This document shows positions 8,904-16,436 of a stretch of DNA of 64,000 nt, one piece after another. Position 1 is the stretch's first letter. Every line of letters starts with the position of its first letter. The translations under genes and the position numbers were made by a program. Source of the DNA: Arthrobacter zhaoxinii (GTDB lineage: Bacteria > Actinomycetota > Actinomycetes > Actinomycetales > Micrococcaceae); the NCBI RefSeq assembly GCF_024385505.1, contig NZ_JANFLT010000003.1, positions 62,001 through 126,000 of the forward strand, written 5' to 3'. The notes below the pieces were generated by a model, which did no database searches, was not told the DNA's origin, and saw nothing but the letters and a program-made list of their open reading frames with translations.

Positions 8904-9374
8904 ATGCGACGCGCTGTATGCCCCGGCTCCTTTGACCCCATCCACAACGGCCACGTGGAGGTCATTGCCCGTGCGGCAAGCCTCTTCGACGAAGTCATCG
9001 TGGCGGTGTCCACCAACTACGCCAAGAAATACCGGTTCAGTGCCGAGGAGCGGCTGGCCCTGGCGGCCGAAACCTTGGGCTCGCTGCGCGGCGTGTCCGT
9101 GGTTCCCATGGGGGAGGGGCTGCTGGCCGAGTTCTGCCGGGACCACGGCGCGTCCGCTGTGGTGAAAGGGCTGCGGTCCGTGCAGGACTATCAGTACGAA
9201 CTGCCGATGGCCGTGATGAACCGACAGCTCACCGGCGTCGAAACCGTGTTCCTCGCCGCCGAAAGCCGGTACACCCACCTCTCGTCCTCCCTGATCAAGG
9301 AAGTGGCGGCACTGGGCGGGGATGTTTCAGAGTACGTGCCCGCCGCGGTCCTGAAGCAGCTGCAGGCAGGCTAG
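8904..9374 (+). CDS. coaD: Phosphopantetheine adenylyltransferase
   Basis: CoaD transfers AMP from ATP to 4'-phosphopantetheine, the penultimate step of coenzyme A synthesis. The 156-residue protein is full length, with the nucleotidyltransferase signature CPGSFDPIHNGHVEVI at residues 6-21 (T/HxGH motif) and the C-terminal ESRYTHLSSSLIKE (ISSTxxR-like ATP-binding segment). The ATG at 8904 follows TAGATT by six bases. Its stop overlaps the stop of the convergent YdcF-family gene by 4 bp. Confidence 0.95.
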   Translation: MRRAVCPGSFDPIHNGHVEVIARAASLFDEVIVAVSTNYAKKYRFSAEERLALAAETLGSLRGVSVVPMGEGLLAEFCRDHGASAVVKGLRSVQDYQYELPMAVMNRQLTGVETVFLAAESRYTHLSSSLIKEVAALGGDVSEYVPAAVLKQLQAG

Positions 9375-9952
9375 ATCGGATTCGCGCAGGCCGGGCGGAC
9401 CAATCCGGCCGCCACGCCGCCGGTTTCCTCCACGAAGCGGCCCAGCCAGTCTCCCGGCCCCAGGTCCGGCTGTGATTCCACCATGGTGACGTTCACCGAG
9501 CTGCACTGTTCGAGGTTCAGCTCCGCGCGGGTGACGTGGTAGCGGGACGTCACCACAATGATGTCCGTCCAGCCGCGGTCCTTCGCCAGGCGGGCGACGG
9601 CCCGTGCCTCGCCGCGGGTGGTCATCGGCTCCGGATTGAAGCAAACGATCAGCGGGTTCCGGTTGCCGGTGCAGACCGCATCGGTGCGGATGTTGCCGGG
9701 CGTGAACGTGGCGGACAGGGCCAGCACCGGCGCGTAGCCCTGCTTCACCAGGTCCAGTCCCACGGGCAGGCGTTCGCTGCCGGCACCGGCCAGGACGACG
9801 ACGGCATCTGCGCGGGCGGGGTCGGCGGCACTGGCGGAGGGGTAGACAAACAGGATCGACGCGACCAGCAGCCAGACGGCAAAAAGGCACGCGGCCGCCG
9901 TCGTACTGTGCCGAAGGAGCCGGTGCCCCAGGAACCAGCGGAGGATTGTCAC
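9371..9952 (-). CDS. YdcF/DUF218 family membrane-anchored protein
   Basis: The 193-residue protein has one N-terminal membrane segment (about residues 17-38, AAACLFAVWLLVASILFVY) followed by a DUF218 domain. Domain marks are ADAVVVLAGAGSERLPVGLDLVKQG, MTTRGEARAVARLAKDRGW and IIVVTSRYHVTRAELN, the last being the typical TSxxHxxRA segment. Family members such as ElyC/SanA act in envelope-linked processes, but their chemistry is not settled. The start is a GTG at 9952. Two Cys pairs outside the membrane (CTGNRNPLIVC and the later LEQC and AC) could form disulfides. Confidence 0.82.
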   Translation of the reverse strand: MTILRWFLGHRLLRHSTTAAACLFAVWLLVASILFVYPSASAADPARADAVVVLAGAGSERLPVGLDLVKQGYAPVLALSATFTPGNIRTDAVCTGNRNPLIVCFNPEPMTTRGEARAVARLAKDRGWTDIIVVTSRYHVTRAELNLEQCSSVNVTMVESQPDLGPGDWLGRFVEETGGVAAGLVRPACANPI

Positions 9953-10031
9953 GTTCCAACAGTAGGGGACGGCTCCGCGTCCGGCGGGGAAGCGGCTCGG
10001 GACGCCGATTAGCCGGATGGCCGCCGGCGGG

Positions 10032-10046
10032 TAAACTGGGATGTGG
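10032..10046 (+). promoter_or_regulatory. Possible second, upstream -10 hexamer (TAAACT)
   Basis: TAAACT at 10032-10037 lies just before an ATG (10041) and a GTG (10043). The GTG would open a leaderless frame of only 24 codons ending at the TAA near 10117. It may instead be a second promoter for the YceD-rpmF operon. Evidence for either is weak. Confidence 0.25.
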
Positions 10047-10090
10047 AGCGCGTGCCCGCATGGGCTCCCTGGCTGCGGTGCAGCCGCAGT

Positions 10091-10120
10091 TTGAGAGATT
10101 CCGGCAAGTCAGGCTAAGAT
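10091..10120 (+). promoter_or_regulatory. YceD-rpmF promoter
   Basis: TTGAGA (10091-10096) and TAAGAT (10115-10120) are separated by 18 bases, the best -35/-10 pair in this part of the window. Transcription should begin near 10127. The first ribosome-binding site after it is AGGAG at 10143-10147, which sets the probable start of the YceD gene at 10153. Confidence 0.65.
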
Positions 10121-10152
10121 GATATGTCGGTCTATGTTCTACAGGAGTTCTC

Positions 10153-10755
10153 ATTAGCGAATTTTCGCGGTCCAATCCGGAAACTCCCCTGGCTATCAAC
10201 GTCAGGGACCTCGGGCGCAGCCCGGGAACGATGCGGACCTTGCATGAACATGTACCGGCACCGAAAGACTTCGGTGTTGCGCTTATCGGCGTTCCGGAAG
10301 GATCCAGCCTCGAGCTCGATCTAAGGTTGGAGGCCGTGCACGAAGGGATTTTGGTATCCGGCGTAGCAATTGCCCCCGTAAAGGGCGAATGCGGCAGGTG
10401 CCTGAAGCCACTCGCGTATGACCAAGAAGTCGATGTGCAGGAACTCTTCTACTACGAGGACGCTGAGTCCTTCGAAGAAGAAGATGAAGAAGAGCAGCAC
10501 CGGATCGAGCGAGATGTCATCGATCTTGAACCGGTATTGCGGGACGCAGTGGTTCTTACCATGCCGTTCCAGCCGGTGTGCCGGGAAGACTGCCCAGGCC
10601 TTTGCTCCGAATGCGGAGCGCGCCTAGAGGAGGATCCGGGTCACCACCATGAAGTAGTGGATCCTCGCTGGGCAGCCCTCGCCGGGTTGACCGGCACGGC
10701 CGCAGAAGATACTGCGGCACCAAGTACAGATTCAGACGAGAGAGAAGAGAGTTAG
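10153..10755 (+). CDS. YceD/DUF177 family protein, apparent ATT start
   Basis: Members of this family sit before rpmF and have been linked to 23S rRNA maturation; the actinobacterial form has a Cys4 zinc site, seen here as CGRCL and [12 protein letters not shown]. The usual start codons give only an ATG at 10231 ([11 protein letters not shown]), which would remove the conserved [15 protein letters not shown] segment just before it. That segment is in frame, and a strong AGGAG (10143-10147) lies five bases before an ATT at 10153. No ATG, GTG or TTG occurs in frame between the upstream stop at 10120-10122 and 10231. I therefore place the start at the ATT, giving 200 residues. An acidic stretch (FEEEDEEEQ) lies between the Cys pairs. 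rpmF follows after 2 bases. Confidence 0.75.
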   Translation: MSEFSRSNPETPLAINVRDLGRSPGTMRTLHEHVPAPKDFGVALIGVPEGSSLELDLRLEAVHEGILVSGVAIAPVKGECGRCLKPLAYDQEVDVQELFYYEDAESFEEEDEEEQHRIERDVIDLEPVLRDAVVLTMPFQPVCREDCPGLCSECGARLEEDPGHHHEVVDPRWAALAGLTGTAAEDTAAPSTDSDEREES

Positions 10756-10757
10756 CC

Positions 10758-10961
10758 GTGGCTGTTCCGAAGCGGAAAATGTCCCGCGCGAATACACGTG
10801 CACGCCGGTCCCAGTGGAAGGCGACCGCGCCCAACCTGGTGAAGACCGTGGAGAACGGCCGCGTCACCTATAGCCTGCCGCACCAGGCTAAGGTCGTCAC
10901 CGACTCCGCCGGCACTGCGCTGTTCCTTGAATACAAGGGCCGCAAGGTCGCGGACGTCTAA
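10758..10961 (+). CDS. rpmF: Ribosomal protein bL32
   Basis: The 67-residue protein has the diagnostic N-terminus [20 protein letters not shown] of bL32, a large-subunit protein near the peptidyl-transferase region. The C-terminal part lacks the Cys pairs of the zinc-binding L32 form, so this is the zinc-free type. It starts two bases after the YceD stop, the standard yceD-rpmF arrangement, with a GAGAGAAGAGAG purine run as ribosome-binding site. Confidence 0.96.
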   Translation: MAVPKRKMSRANTRARRSQWKATAPNLVKTVENGRVTYSLPHQAKVVTDSAGTALFLEYKGRKVADV

Positions 10962-11045
10962 GACCAGTGTTCGGCCCGGTTGTGCGCATCAGTAACGGTG
11001 CTGCGGACGGGCACATGAATACTGCTTTTCGGGTTTATCCAAAAA

Positions 11046-11753
11046 GTGAAGAATACTGAAGAGCTCATGAAGCGTCTCGGTGTCGATATCGACGCCGGGA
11101 CGCTTCGTCTTGCACTCACGCACCGCTCCTACGCCTACGAGCAGGGCGGCATCCCCACGAACGAGCGCCTGGAATTCCTCGGCGACTCCATTCTGGGGTT
11201 CTCGGTAACCGATGCGCTCTACCGGGATAATCCAGACCTTTCCGAGGGCGAGCTGGCCAAGCGCCGCTCCGCCGTCGTCAGCACCCGCGCCCTCGCCGGC
11301 ATTGCCCGGAACCTGGGCCTGGGCGAGTACATCCTGCTGGGCCAGGGCGAAAAGCTCACCAACGGGCGCGACAAGTCCTCCATCCTTGCCGACACCACCG
11401 AAGCGATCATCGGTGCCGTCTACCTGGACCACGGCATTGAAACCGCCCGCAGCATGGTGATGCGCCTCGTGGGGCCGCTGCTGTCCAACGCCGAAGCGCT
11501 GGGCGCCGGCACGGACTGGAAGACGAGCATCCAGGAGATCGCCGCCGGCCGGAAAATGGGCGACATCGAATACCGGGTTTCCGGTTCCGGTCCCGATCAT
11601 TCCCGCAGCTACGTGGCCGTCCTGCATATCGGCGACAAGCCCTTCGGCACCGGCACCGGCCACTCCAAGAAGGAAGCCGAGCAGGAAGCCGCGGCTGCGA
11701 CCTGGAAGCTGATCAACGCTAAGGAAGCCGGCACCACGGCTGCCGGCGCCTAG
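11046..11753 (+). CDS. rnc: Ribonuclease III
   Basis: RNase III cuts double-stranded RNA in rRNA precursors and regulatory duplexes. The 235-residue protein has the signature NERLEFLGDSILGF near residue 38, which contains catalytic Glu and Asp residues, and the second acidic site DTTEAIIGAVYLD near residue 117. The double-stranded RNA-binding domain covers about residues 155-225 and ends GTGHSKKEAEQEAAAATWKLI. The GTG start at 11046 lacks a strong Shine-Dalgarno sequence. The C-terminal tail is Ala-rich. mutM follows after 12 bases. Confidence 0.95.
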   Translation: MKNTEELMKRLGVDIDAGTLRLALTHRSYAYEQGGIPTNERLEFLGDSILGFSVTDALYRDNPDLSEGELAKRRSAVVSTRALAGIARNLGLGEYILLGQGEKLTNGRDKSSILADTTEAIIGAVYLDHGIETARSMVMRLVGPLLSNAEALGAGTDWKTSIQEIAAGRKMGDIEYRVSGSGPDHSRSYVAVLHIGDKPFGTGTGHSKKEAEQEAAAATWKLINAKEAGTTAAGA

Positions 11754-11765
11754 GGGCGCCCGGCC

Positions 11766-12767
11766 ATGCCTGAGCTTCCCGAGGTGGAGGTGGTCCGCCG
11801 CGGACTGGCCTCCTGGGTCCGCGGCCGCACCATCACCGGCGTTGAAGTGGTGGACCCGCGTTCCGTGCGGCGCCACGCGCCCGGGCCGGCCGACCTCGTC
11901 GGCAACCTCGAAGGCGCGGTGGTGGCCGACGTCGTCCGCCGCGGCAAGTTCCTCTGGCTGCCGCTGCTTGAGTCCGGCTCCGGCGTCGCGTCCGGTGCGG
12001 CTTCGCCGGGCGGCGCGGCCGACGACGTCGTGCCCTCCTTTGCGCTGATGGCCCACCTCGGGATGAGCGGCCAGCTCCTGATGGAAGACTCCGCACTCCC
12101 GGACGAAAAGCACCTGAAGGTGCGGTTCACGCTCAGCCCCGCCGCTGATGCCTCCGGTGCTGCCATGCCGGACGAGCTGCGCTTTGTGGACCAGCGGATC
12201 TTCGGCGGCATGTTCCTCACCGATCTGGTCCCGACGCCCGACGGCGAACCCGGCGGCCTGTCCGAGACAGCGCTGCCGCTTGTGGCTGCCGAGGCGGCCC
12301 ATATTGCCCGTGACCCGCTGGATCCGGCGTTTTCCTTTGACGAGTTCTACCGCCGGCTCCGACTTAGGAAGACCGGCATCAAACGCGCCCTGCTGGACCA
12401 GGGCCTGATTTCCGGGGTCGGAAACATTTACGCCGACGAGTCCCTGTGGGCGGCGCGCATGCACTTTGCCCGTGCCACGGACACCATGCGCCGGGCCGAC
12501 GCGCTGCGGCTGGTGGAGGCCGCCCGCGACGTGATGACCCGCGCCCTGGCGGCCGGCGGCACCAGCTTCGACTCGCTCTACGTCAACGTCAACGGCGCCT
12601 CCGGATACTTCTCCCGCTCCCTGAACGCCTACGGCCGCGAGGGGCTGCCCTGCCCGCGCTGCGAGGAGCTGGGACTGCACACCCTGATCCGGCGCGATTC
12701 GTTTATGAACCGGTCCTCGTACAGCTGTCCGGTCTGCCAGCCTCGGCCCCGGAACGGTCGCTGGTAG
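11766..12767 (+). CDS. mutM: Formamidopyrimidine-DNA glycosylase
   Basis: Fpg removes 8-oxoguanine and formamidopyrimidines and nicks the abasic site. The N-terminus [14 protein letters not shown] provides the catalytic Pro2 and Glu3 after Met removal. Further marks are the H2TH region ([20 protein letters not shown]) and the C-terminal zinc finger with CPRC and CPVC pairs. At 333 residues it is longer than the usual 270-290, largely from a Gly/Ala-rich insert near residues 60-80. The last 65 bases overlap, antisense, the end of the VOC gene, so the zinc-finger coding DNA also encodes the other protein's tail. Confidence 0.94.
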   Translation: MPELPEVEVVRRGLASWVRGRTITGVEVVDPRSVRRHAPGPADLVGNLEGAVVADVVRRGKFLWLPLLESGSGVASGAASPGGAADDVVPSFALMAHLGMSGQLLMEDSALPDEKHLKVRFTLSPAADASGAAMPDELRFVDQRIFGGMFLTDLVPTPDGEPGGLSETALPLVAAEAAHIARDPLDPAFSFDEFYRRLRLRKTGIKRALLDQGLISGVGNIYADESLWAARMHFARATDTMRRADALRLVEAARDVMTRALAAGGTSFDSLYVNVNGASGYFSRSLNAYGREGLPCPRCEELGLHTLIRRDSFMNRSSYSCPVCQPRPRNGRW

Positions 12768-13155
12768 GTTCCCGTTCCACGAGCTGGATCGGATGTTCGT
12801 CGAAGTCCTCGACGAATGCAACCAGCAGTCTTCCGTCCAGGAACGGGTGCGGTCCTTGAAGGTCTTTTGCTCCGGCCTCGAGCGCTGCGGCGTAGGCGGC
12901 TGCGACGTCGTTCGTCCAGAGCGTGAGGCACGCGCGGTGTCCGGCTGTGACCGGGGTGAGTCCGTGGGCTTCGGCCGCCGGTCCTGGCAGTGCGAGCCCA
13001 AGTTCGAAGCCGTCCAATGACATTTCGATTTTGACCGGTGCCGTCCCTGCTCCGGTTGCGCGGAATTCTTCAGTGAAGCCGAGGGCCGCGTAGAAGCGTG
13101 CCGCGCGCGCGACGTCGGCGACGAACAGGATGACCTGCGGATTGTAGATTTTCAT
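12703..13155 (-). CDS. VOC-family (glyoxalase/bleomycin-resistance-like) protein
   Basis: This single-domain vicinal-oxygen-chelate protein (150 residues) begins [27 protein letters not shown] and ends its domain with [17 protein letters not shown]. The usual metal ligands are hard to assign, so binding or sequestration is as likely as catalysis. The final 20 or so residues are Ser/Arg-rich and are encoded antisense to the mutM zinc finger, so they probably arose by stop-codon loss. Its ATG overlaps the stop of the upstream regulator (ATGA), placing it third in an operon of membrane protein, regulator and VOC protein. Confidence 0.82.
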   Translation of the reverse strand: MKIYNPQVILFVADVARAARFYAALGFTEEFRATGAGTAPVKIEMSLDGFELGLALPGPAAEAHGLTPVTAGHRACLTLWTNDVAAAYAAALEAGAKDLQGPHPFLDGRLLVAFVEDFDEHPIQLVEREPTSDRSGAEAGRPDSCTRTGS

Positions 13156-13454
13156 GGGTTGAGCAGGTCTCCGGCGGCAGCGAGCTTGCGGAGCTCCTCG
13201 ATATGGGCCTTGAATGCCTTCTGCCCGGCTCTGTTCAGCGCCACCCAGGTGCGGGTGCGGCCGTTCACGGAACCTTTGCGCACGGTGACAAACCCGGCCT
13301 GTTCGAGCACCTTGACGTGTTTGCTTAGTACCGAGTCGCTCAGGTCCAGCGCGTCCCGGAGCACGCCGAATTCAGCTTCGCCCACTTCGGCAAGGATCGA
13401 ACAGATCCGCAGCCGGGTCGGCACATGGATAACCTCGCTGAATCCCTCGCCCAT
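13152..13454 (-). CDS. Winged-helix transcriptional regulator
   Basis: The 100-residue protein is a compact winged helix: MGEGFSEVIHVPTRLRICSILAE, then the helix-turn-helix EFGVLRDALDLSDSVLSKHVKVLEQAGFVTVRKGSVNGRTRTWVALN. This matches the small ArsR/MarR-like group of transcription factors annotated as winged-helix DNA-binding proteins. The start is the ATG at 13454, which overlaps the stop of the upstream membrane-protein gene (ATGA). A longer open frame upstream belongs to that gene's antisense reading. The twin TTTCCG-N3-CGGAAA palindromes before the operon are the obvious candidate target, giving autoregulation. Confidence 0.82.
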   Translation of the reverse strand: MGEGFSEVIHVPTRLRICSILAEVGEAEFGVLRDALDLSDSVLSKHVKVLEQAGFVTVRKGSVNGRTRTWVALNRAGQKAFKAHIEELRKLAAAGDLLNP

Positions 13455-13924
13455 CAGCCGGCGTTCCGCAGCGCGCGTGCCAGCCGGGCATCCATGGCCG
13501 GTCCCATCACCAGCGTGAGCATCAGGACAAGCACGGCAGCGCCGTAACCTATCCATGCCAGCTTGAAGGTCATGTACAGAACGACGGCCGCGACGGCGAT
13601 GAGCGCGAACGCGGCGACATACGTCCAGGCCAGTCCACGGCTGCCGGGATGGGTGTACACATCAATCACCAGGCGGCTGCGGGTCTGAAGCATCGGCAGG
13701 ACGCTGAAGAGCACTCCGGACACCGCAATGAGGGCGGACGCCCATCCGGCGTCCTTGGAGAAGACCAGGCCGATGACGAACACCCCCATGCCTATGCCCT
13801 GGACGGGATAGAGCCATGCGGGCGACCTGACGTGCGGGGCCAGTGCCTGCTTTGACTGGGAGACGGATTCCAGCGCCTGGCGTGCTTCTTCGGCGGAGGG
13901 GCGGGCGGCGTGATCCTGTGTCAT
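13454..13924 (-). CDS. Membrane protein, about four transmembrane segments
   Basis: The 156-residue protein has a charged N-terminus (residues 1-35) and hydrophobic stretches near 42-56 (GIGMGVFVIGLVFS), 60-77, 98-116 (WTYVAAFALIAVAAVVLYM) and 122-140. No catalytic motif is seen, and the family is unknown to me. As first gene of an operon with a winged-helix regulator it may be a sensor, transporter or the regulated effector. A TAGGCT hexamer seven bases before the ATG suggests a leaderless message, with palindromic operators just upstream. Confidence 0.75.
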   Translation of the reverse strand: MTQDHAARPSAEEARQALESVSQSKQALAPHVRSPAWLYPVQGIGMGVFVIGLVFSKDAGWASALIAVSGVLFSVLPMLQTRSRLVIDVYTHPGSRGLAWTYVAAFALIAVAAVVLYMTFKLAWIGYGAAVLVLMLTLVMGPAMDARLARALRNAG

Positions 13925-13931
13925 GCACGGA

Positions 13932-13980
13932 AGCCTAGACTTTCCGCAACGGAAAGGGAAGGGTTTCCGTTGCGGAAAGT
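13932..13980 (-). promoter_or_regulatory. Leaderless promoter with twin 15-bp palindromic operators
   Basis: TAGGCT (13937-13932, minus strand) lies seven bases before the ATG at 13924. Immediately upstream are two palindromes, TTTCCGCAACGGAAA (13941-13955) and TTTCCGTTGCGGAAA (13964-13978), 23 bp centre to centre, about two helical turns. They are also reverse complements of each other, so the region forms a larger inverted repeat with 17-base arms and an 8-base spacer. The boxes cover the -35 zone, consistent with repression by the operon's own regulator. Confidence 0.75.
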
Positions 13981-13999
13981 CGAGGTTCTGCGAACAAAT

Positions 14000-14040
14000 A
14001 ATTACGTAAGTCTTGTATTTATTCTGGAATTACGTAATTC
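14000..14040 (+). promoter_or_regulatory. Promoter and twin TTACGTAA operators of the ArsR-like operon
   Basis: AATTACGTAAGT (14000-14011) and the perfect palindrome GAATTACGTAATTC (14027-14040) share a TTACGTAA core, 28 bp centre to centre. A possible promoter, TTGTAT (14013-14018) and TAATTC (14035-14040) with a 16-base spacer, lies between and inside them, so the second box covers the -10. The ArsR-like gene starts eight bases further at 14048. The arrangement fits autorepression. Confidence 0.65.
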
Positions 14041-14047
14041 TCTAGCC

Positions 14048-14560
14048 ATGCCCATTGATGACGACGCCCGGCTTCAGGCCCTGGAGGCACGTGTCGCAGC
14101 GCTGGAACAGCGCGCGGAAGCTGCCGGTCCGGCGTCGCCCGCCGATGATGCTGACGTGTTCTGGGCCCTCGAAGGGGTGAGGAAGCGCCACCCCGAACCG
14201 GGAGCGGTGCTGTTCACCGGCACCGCCACAACTGCCGCCGGCGCCCATTACGAGTACCAGTACGGGCTGGAGACCGGGCATCTGCTCGACGTCGACTGGA
14301 CCCGGTTCGCCGACACCCTTGCGTCCCTGGGCCATCCCCTCCGCCTGGCTGTGCTGCGTGCGGTGCTCGGCGGAACCGAGACCGTGGCCGGGCTGGTGGA
14401 GGAACTGGGGTCTGGGACGTCCGGGCAGATCTATCACCACGTTCACCAGCTGACGGCTGCCGGCTGGCTCGCACCGCATGCCCGGTCCCGCTACCGGATT
14501 CCGCCCGCCCGCGTCATTCCACTGCTCGCCATTCTGACCGCTGCCTCCGGAGGTAACTGA
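14048..14560 (+). CDS. ArsR-like winged-helix transcriptional regulator
   Basis: The 170-residue protein has a short N-terminal coiled-coil-like helix (LQALEARVAALEQRAE, about residues 8-24) and a C-terminal winged helix from residue 80: TLASLGHPLRLAVLRAVLGG, then TVAGLVEELGSGTSGQIYHHVHQLTAAGWLAP. This is the ArsR/HTH_20 pattern. No metal-binding Cys cluster is present, so the signal is probably not a thiophilic metal. The start is the ATG at 14048. It is followed after one base by a serine hydrolase gene, with the hydrolase's GGAGGT ribosome-binding site inside its own 3' end. Confidence 0.8.
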   Translation: MPIDDDARLQALEARVAALEQRAEAAGPASPADDADVFWALEGVRKRHPEPGAVLFTGTATTAAGAHYEYQYGLETGHLLDVDWTRFADTLASLGHPLRLAVLRAVLGGTETVAGLVEELGSGTSGQIYHHVHQLTAAGWLAPHARSRYRIPPARVIPLLAILTAASGGN

Positions 14561-14561
14561 T

Positions 14562-15671
14562 ATGAACAAACGCAGACGTATTACCGTCGCCGCCCTTTCC
14601 GCTTCCGCTGTACTGGCCTGCGGGCTGCTGGCCGCACCGTGGGCGCCGCGCCTGTCGACGCAGGTTTCCGGCGATGCGGCACTGGCCGAAGCTGTCCGGC
14701 CGCTGCTGCAGAAACCCGCCGATAAGCTCAGCGTGGCCTACCTGGAAGACGGCACCGTGCGGATCGCCGGATTCGGTGCCGATGAACGGACCGAGTTCGA
14801 GATCGGATCGGTGTCCAAAACGTTCACGGCAGCCCTGCTGGCGGACGCCGTCGAGCGCGGCGAGGTGACCCTGGAGACCACCGTTGCCGAGATCCTCGGG
14901 CCGGACCTGCGGGACCCGGAGGCCGAAATCGGCACCGTCACCTTGGCCGAGCTGGCCAGCCACCGGTCGGGGCTGCCCCGGCTTGCCACCGACCCCGGTG
15001 CGTTGGTTTCGTCGTTTCTGAATTCCGCTCTCCGCCGCGACCCCTACACTGCCCCGCCCGCCGAGGTTATCGAACATGCACAGTCCGCGTCATTGGGAGG
15101 GCGGGGCACGGTGGCTTACTCCAACCTCGGTTATGCCTTCCTGGGGCAGCTGCTCGCCAAGGAAGCCGGGATGGACTACGCCGATCTGCTGCAGGAACGG
15201 ATCCTGGAACCCCTGGGAATGAAGGATACGTACGTTCCGGTCACGGCCGGCAATCTGCGACCCGATGCTCCGACCGGGCGGGCTGCAAGCGGACTGCCGC
15301 ACGCTGCCTGGACCGCCAACGGCGGGGCGCCGATGGGCGGGATCCGGTCTACCACAGCGGATATGTCGCTTTACCTTCAAGCGCTGCTGGCGGAGACGGC
15401 ACCGGGTTCCGCGGCACTGGAGCCGCGCTGGGACATGGGCGAGGGCGACGGCGGCGAGGGCGACGGCGGTGGCGAGCGGGTGGGTCTGGCGTGGTTTACG
15501 CAGGTCTCCTCATCGAGCGGGCGCGCTGCGACGTGGCACAACGGCCAAACCGGAGGCTTTTCCGCCATGGTGGCGATGGACCGAGAGGCGGGCACGGCGG
15601 TACTGATCCTCTCCAACGTGGCTGCCGGGCAGGATGAGGCCGCATTGGCCCTGCTGAAGGAAGGTCTCTGA
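14562..15671 (+). CDS. Beta-lactamase/DD-peptidase-fold serine hydrolase, exported
   Basis: The class C beta-lactamase/penicillin-binding fold is shown by SVSK (nucleophile Ser83, Lys86), YSN (Tyr186) and HNG in TWHNGQTGG near residue 325. The N-terminus is a signal sequence with a possible lipobox (VLAC, Cys20), so the enzyme probably acts outside the membrane, perhaps as a lipoprotein. The usual length (369 residues) is kept; residues 290-305 are a Gly/Asp/Glu-rich insert. Substrate could be a wall peptide, a beta-lactam or an ester. It is the central gene of an operon with an ArsR-like regulator and a membrane protein. Confidence 0.87.
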   Translation: MNKRRRITVAALSASAVLACGLLAAPWAPRLSTQVSGDAALAEAVRPLLQKPADKLSVAYLEDGTVRIAGFGADERTEFEIGSVSKTFTAALLADAVERGEVTLETTVAEILGPDLRDPEAEIGTVTLAELASHRSGLPRLATDPGALVSSFLNSALRRDPYTAPPAEVIEHAQSASLGGRGTVAYSNLGYAFLGQLLAKEAGMDYADLLQERILEPLGMKDTYVPVTAGNLRPDAPTGRAASGLPHAAWTANGGAPMGGIRSTTADMSLYLQALLAETAPGSAALEPRWDMGEGDGGEGDGGGERVGLAWFTQVSSSSGRAATWHNGQTGGFSAMVAMDREAGTAVLILSNVAAGQDEAALALLKEGL

Positions 15672-16312
15672 TGGCTCTGGTTCTGACCCTGGTCTCATGG
15701 ATGCTCGCCCTCTGGCTGGTGGTGCTCTCTTTGTCCGTGGCGCTTCCTGTCTGGAAGCAGGCGGGGAGGCCCTCCGGTCCGAGCCGGAGGTCCCTGCTGG
15801 CGGGTTTGTTGGAAGTGGCTTCGATTGCGGGAATTCTGCGTCTGATCTCCCCGTGGAGTTCCGGATCCGTGGTCCTTTGGGTGGTGGCCGTCGTCGCGCT
15901 GGCTGCGGCTGTTGCCGGAGCAGTCCTTCACTGGCCGGAGTTGCCGGGTCGGACTTCGAAGTCGGGGGGTGTGGCGGGGGAAGCTGCAGAGACCGAGGCT
16001 GCTGAGCCACCGGAAGAGCTTCCGACGTCTGACCCCACCATCCCGGAGAGGCCCGATCAATCCCGGCCAGTGCAACCCTCGGCAGCGCTATCCACGACGG
16101 CGGAGCAGCCCCGGCGGCTGCCCCTCCCGGCGCGGGAAGCGCCAGTTGTGCCTATTCCTGGTAAGCCGCTAACTGGTAAGTCGCTAACTGGTAAGTCGCG
16201 CCGAAAGTCCAAGGCAGGAAAGAAAGCGAAGAAGGAGCCGGGAAATCTCGCGCTGGCTGGGCAGGCAGCCCTGCTGGTCGCAATCGTCGTAATTTCCTTT
16301 CTAGGTGGGTAG
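15671..16312 (+). CDS. Membrane protein with Pro-rich and basic C-terminal region
   Basis: The start overlaps the stop of the serine hydrolase (TGATG), so the genes are translationally coupled. Hydrophobic segments lie near residues 5-26, 42-60 and 66-88, followed by a long charged and Pro-rich cytoplasmic-type stretch and a final hydrophobic segment (AGQAALLVAIVVISFLGG) at the C-terminus. The sequence TGKSLTGKSRRKSKAGKKAKK contains a short in-frame DNA duplication near 16163-16197. I recognise no family. Coupling suggests it supports export, anchoring or control of the hydrolase. Confidence 0.7.
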   Translation: MALVLTLVSWMLALWLVVLSLSVALPVWKQAGRPSGPSRRSLLAGLLEVASIAGILRLISPWSSGSVVLWVVAVVALAAAVAGAVLHWPELPGRTSKSGGVAGEAAETEAAEPPEELPTSDPTIPERPDQSRPVQPSAALSTTAEQPRRLPLPAREAPVVPIPGKPLTGKSLTGKSRRKSKAGKKAKKEPGNLALAGQAALLVAIVVISFLGG

Positions 16313-16436
16313 GGTTCATGCCGCTCTGAGTGGCCAACTCATCCCACGGGCGCATCGAAAAGAGGACGGAGGAAGAAGCCTCAAAACGGGTAGTGGAACA
16401 GGTATTTGTTCCCTAGATCGGAGTCCGCGATCCCGA

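Noticed and set aside
10043-10117. 24-codon leaderless frame after TAAACT
   Set aside because: The -10 to GTG spacing is only five bases, the peptide has no recognisable feature, and a better promoter for YceD follows; kept only as a weak promoter note.
13454-13556. Longer N-terminus for the winged-helix regulator
   Set aside because: The added residues overlap the upstream membrane-protein gene and are unlike the family; the ATGA junction at 13454 fits better.
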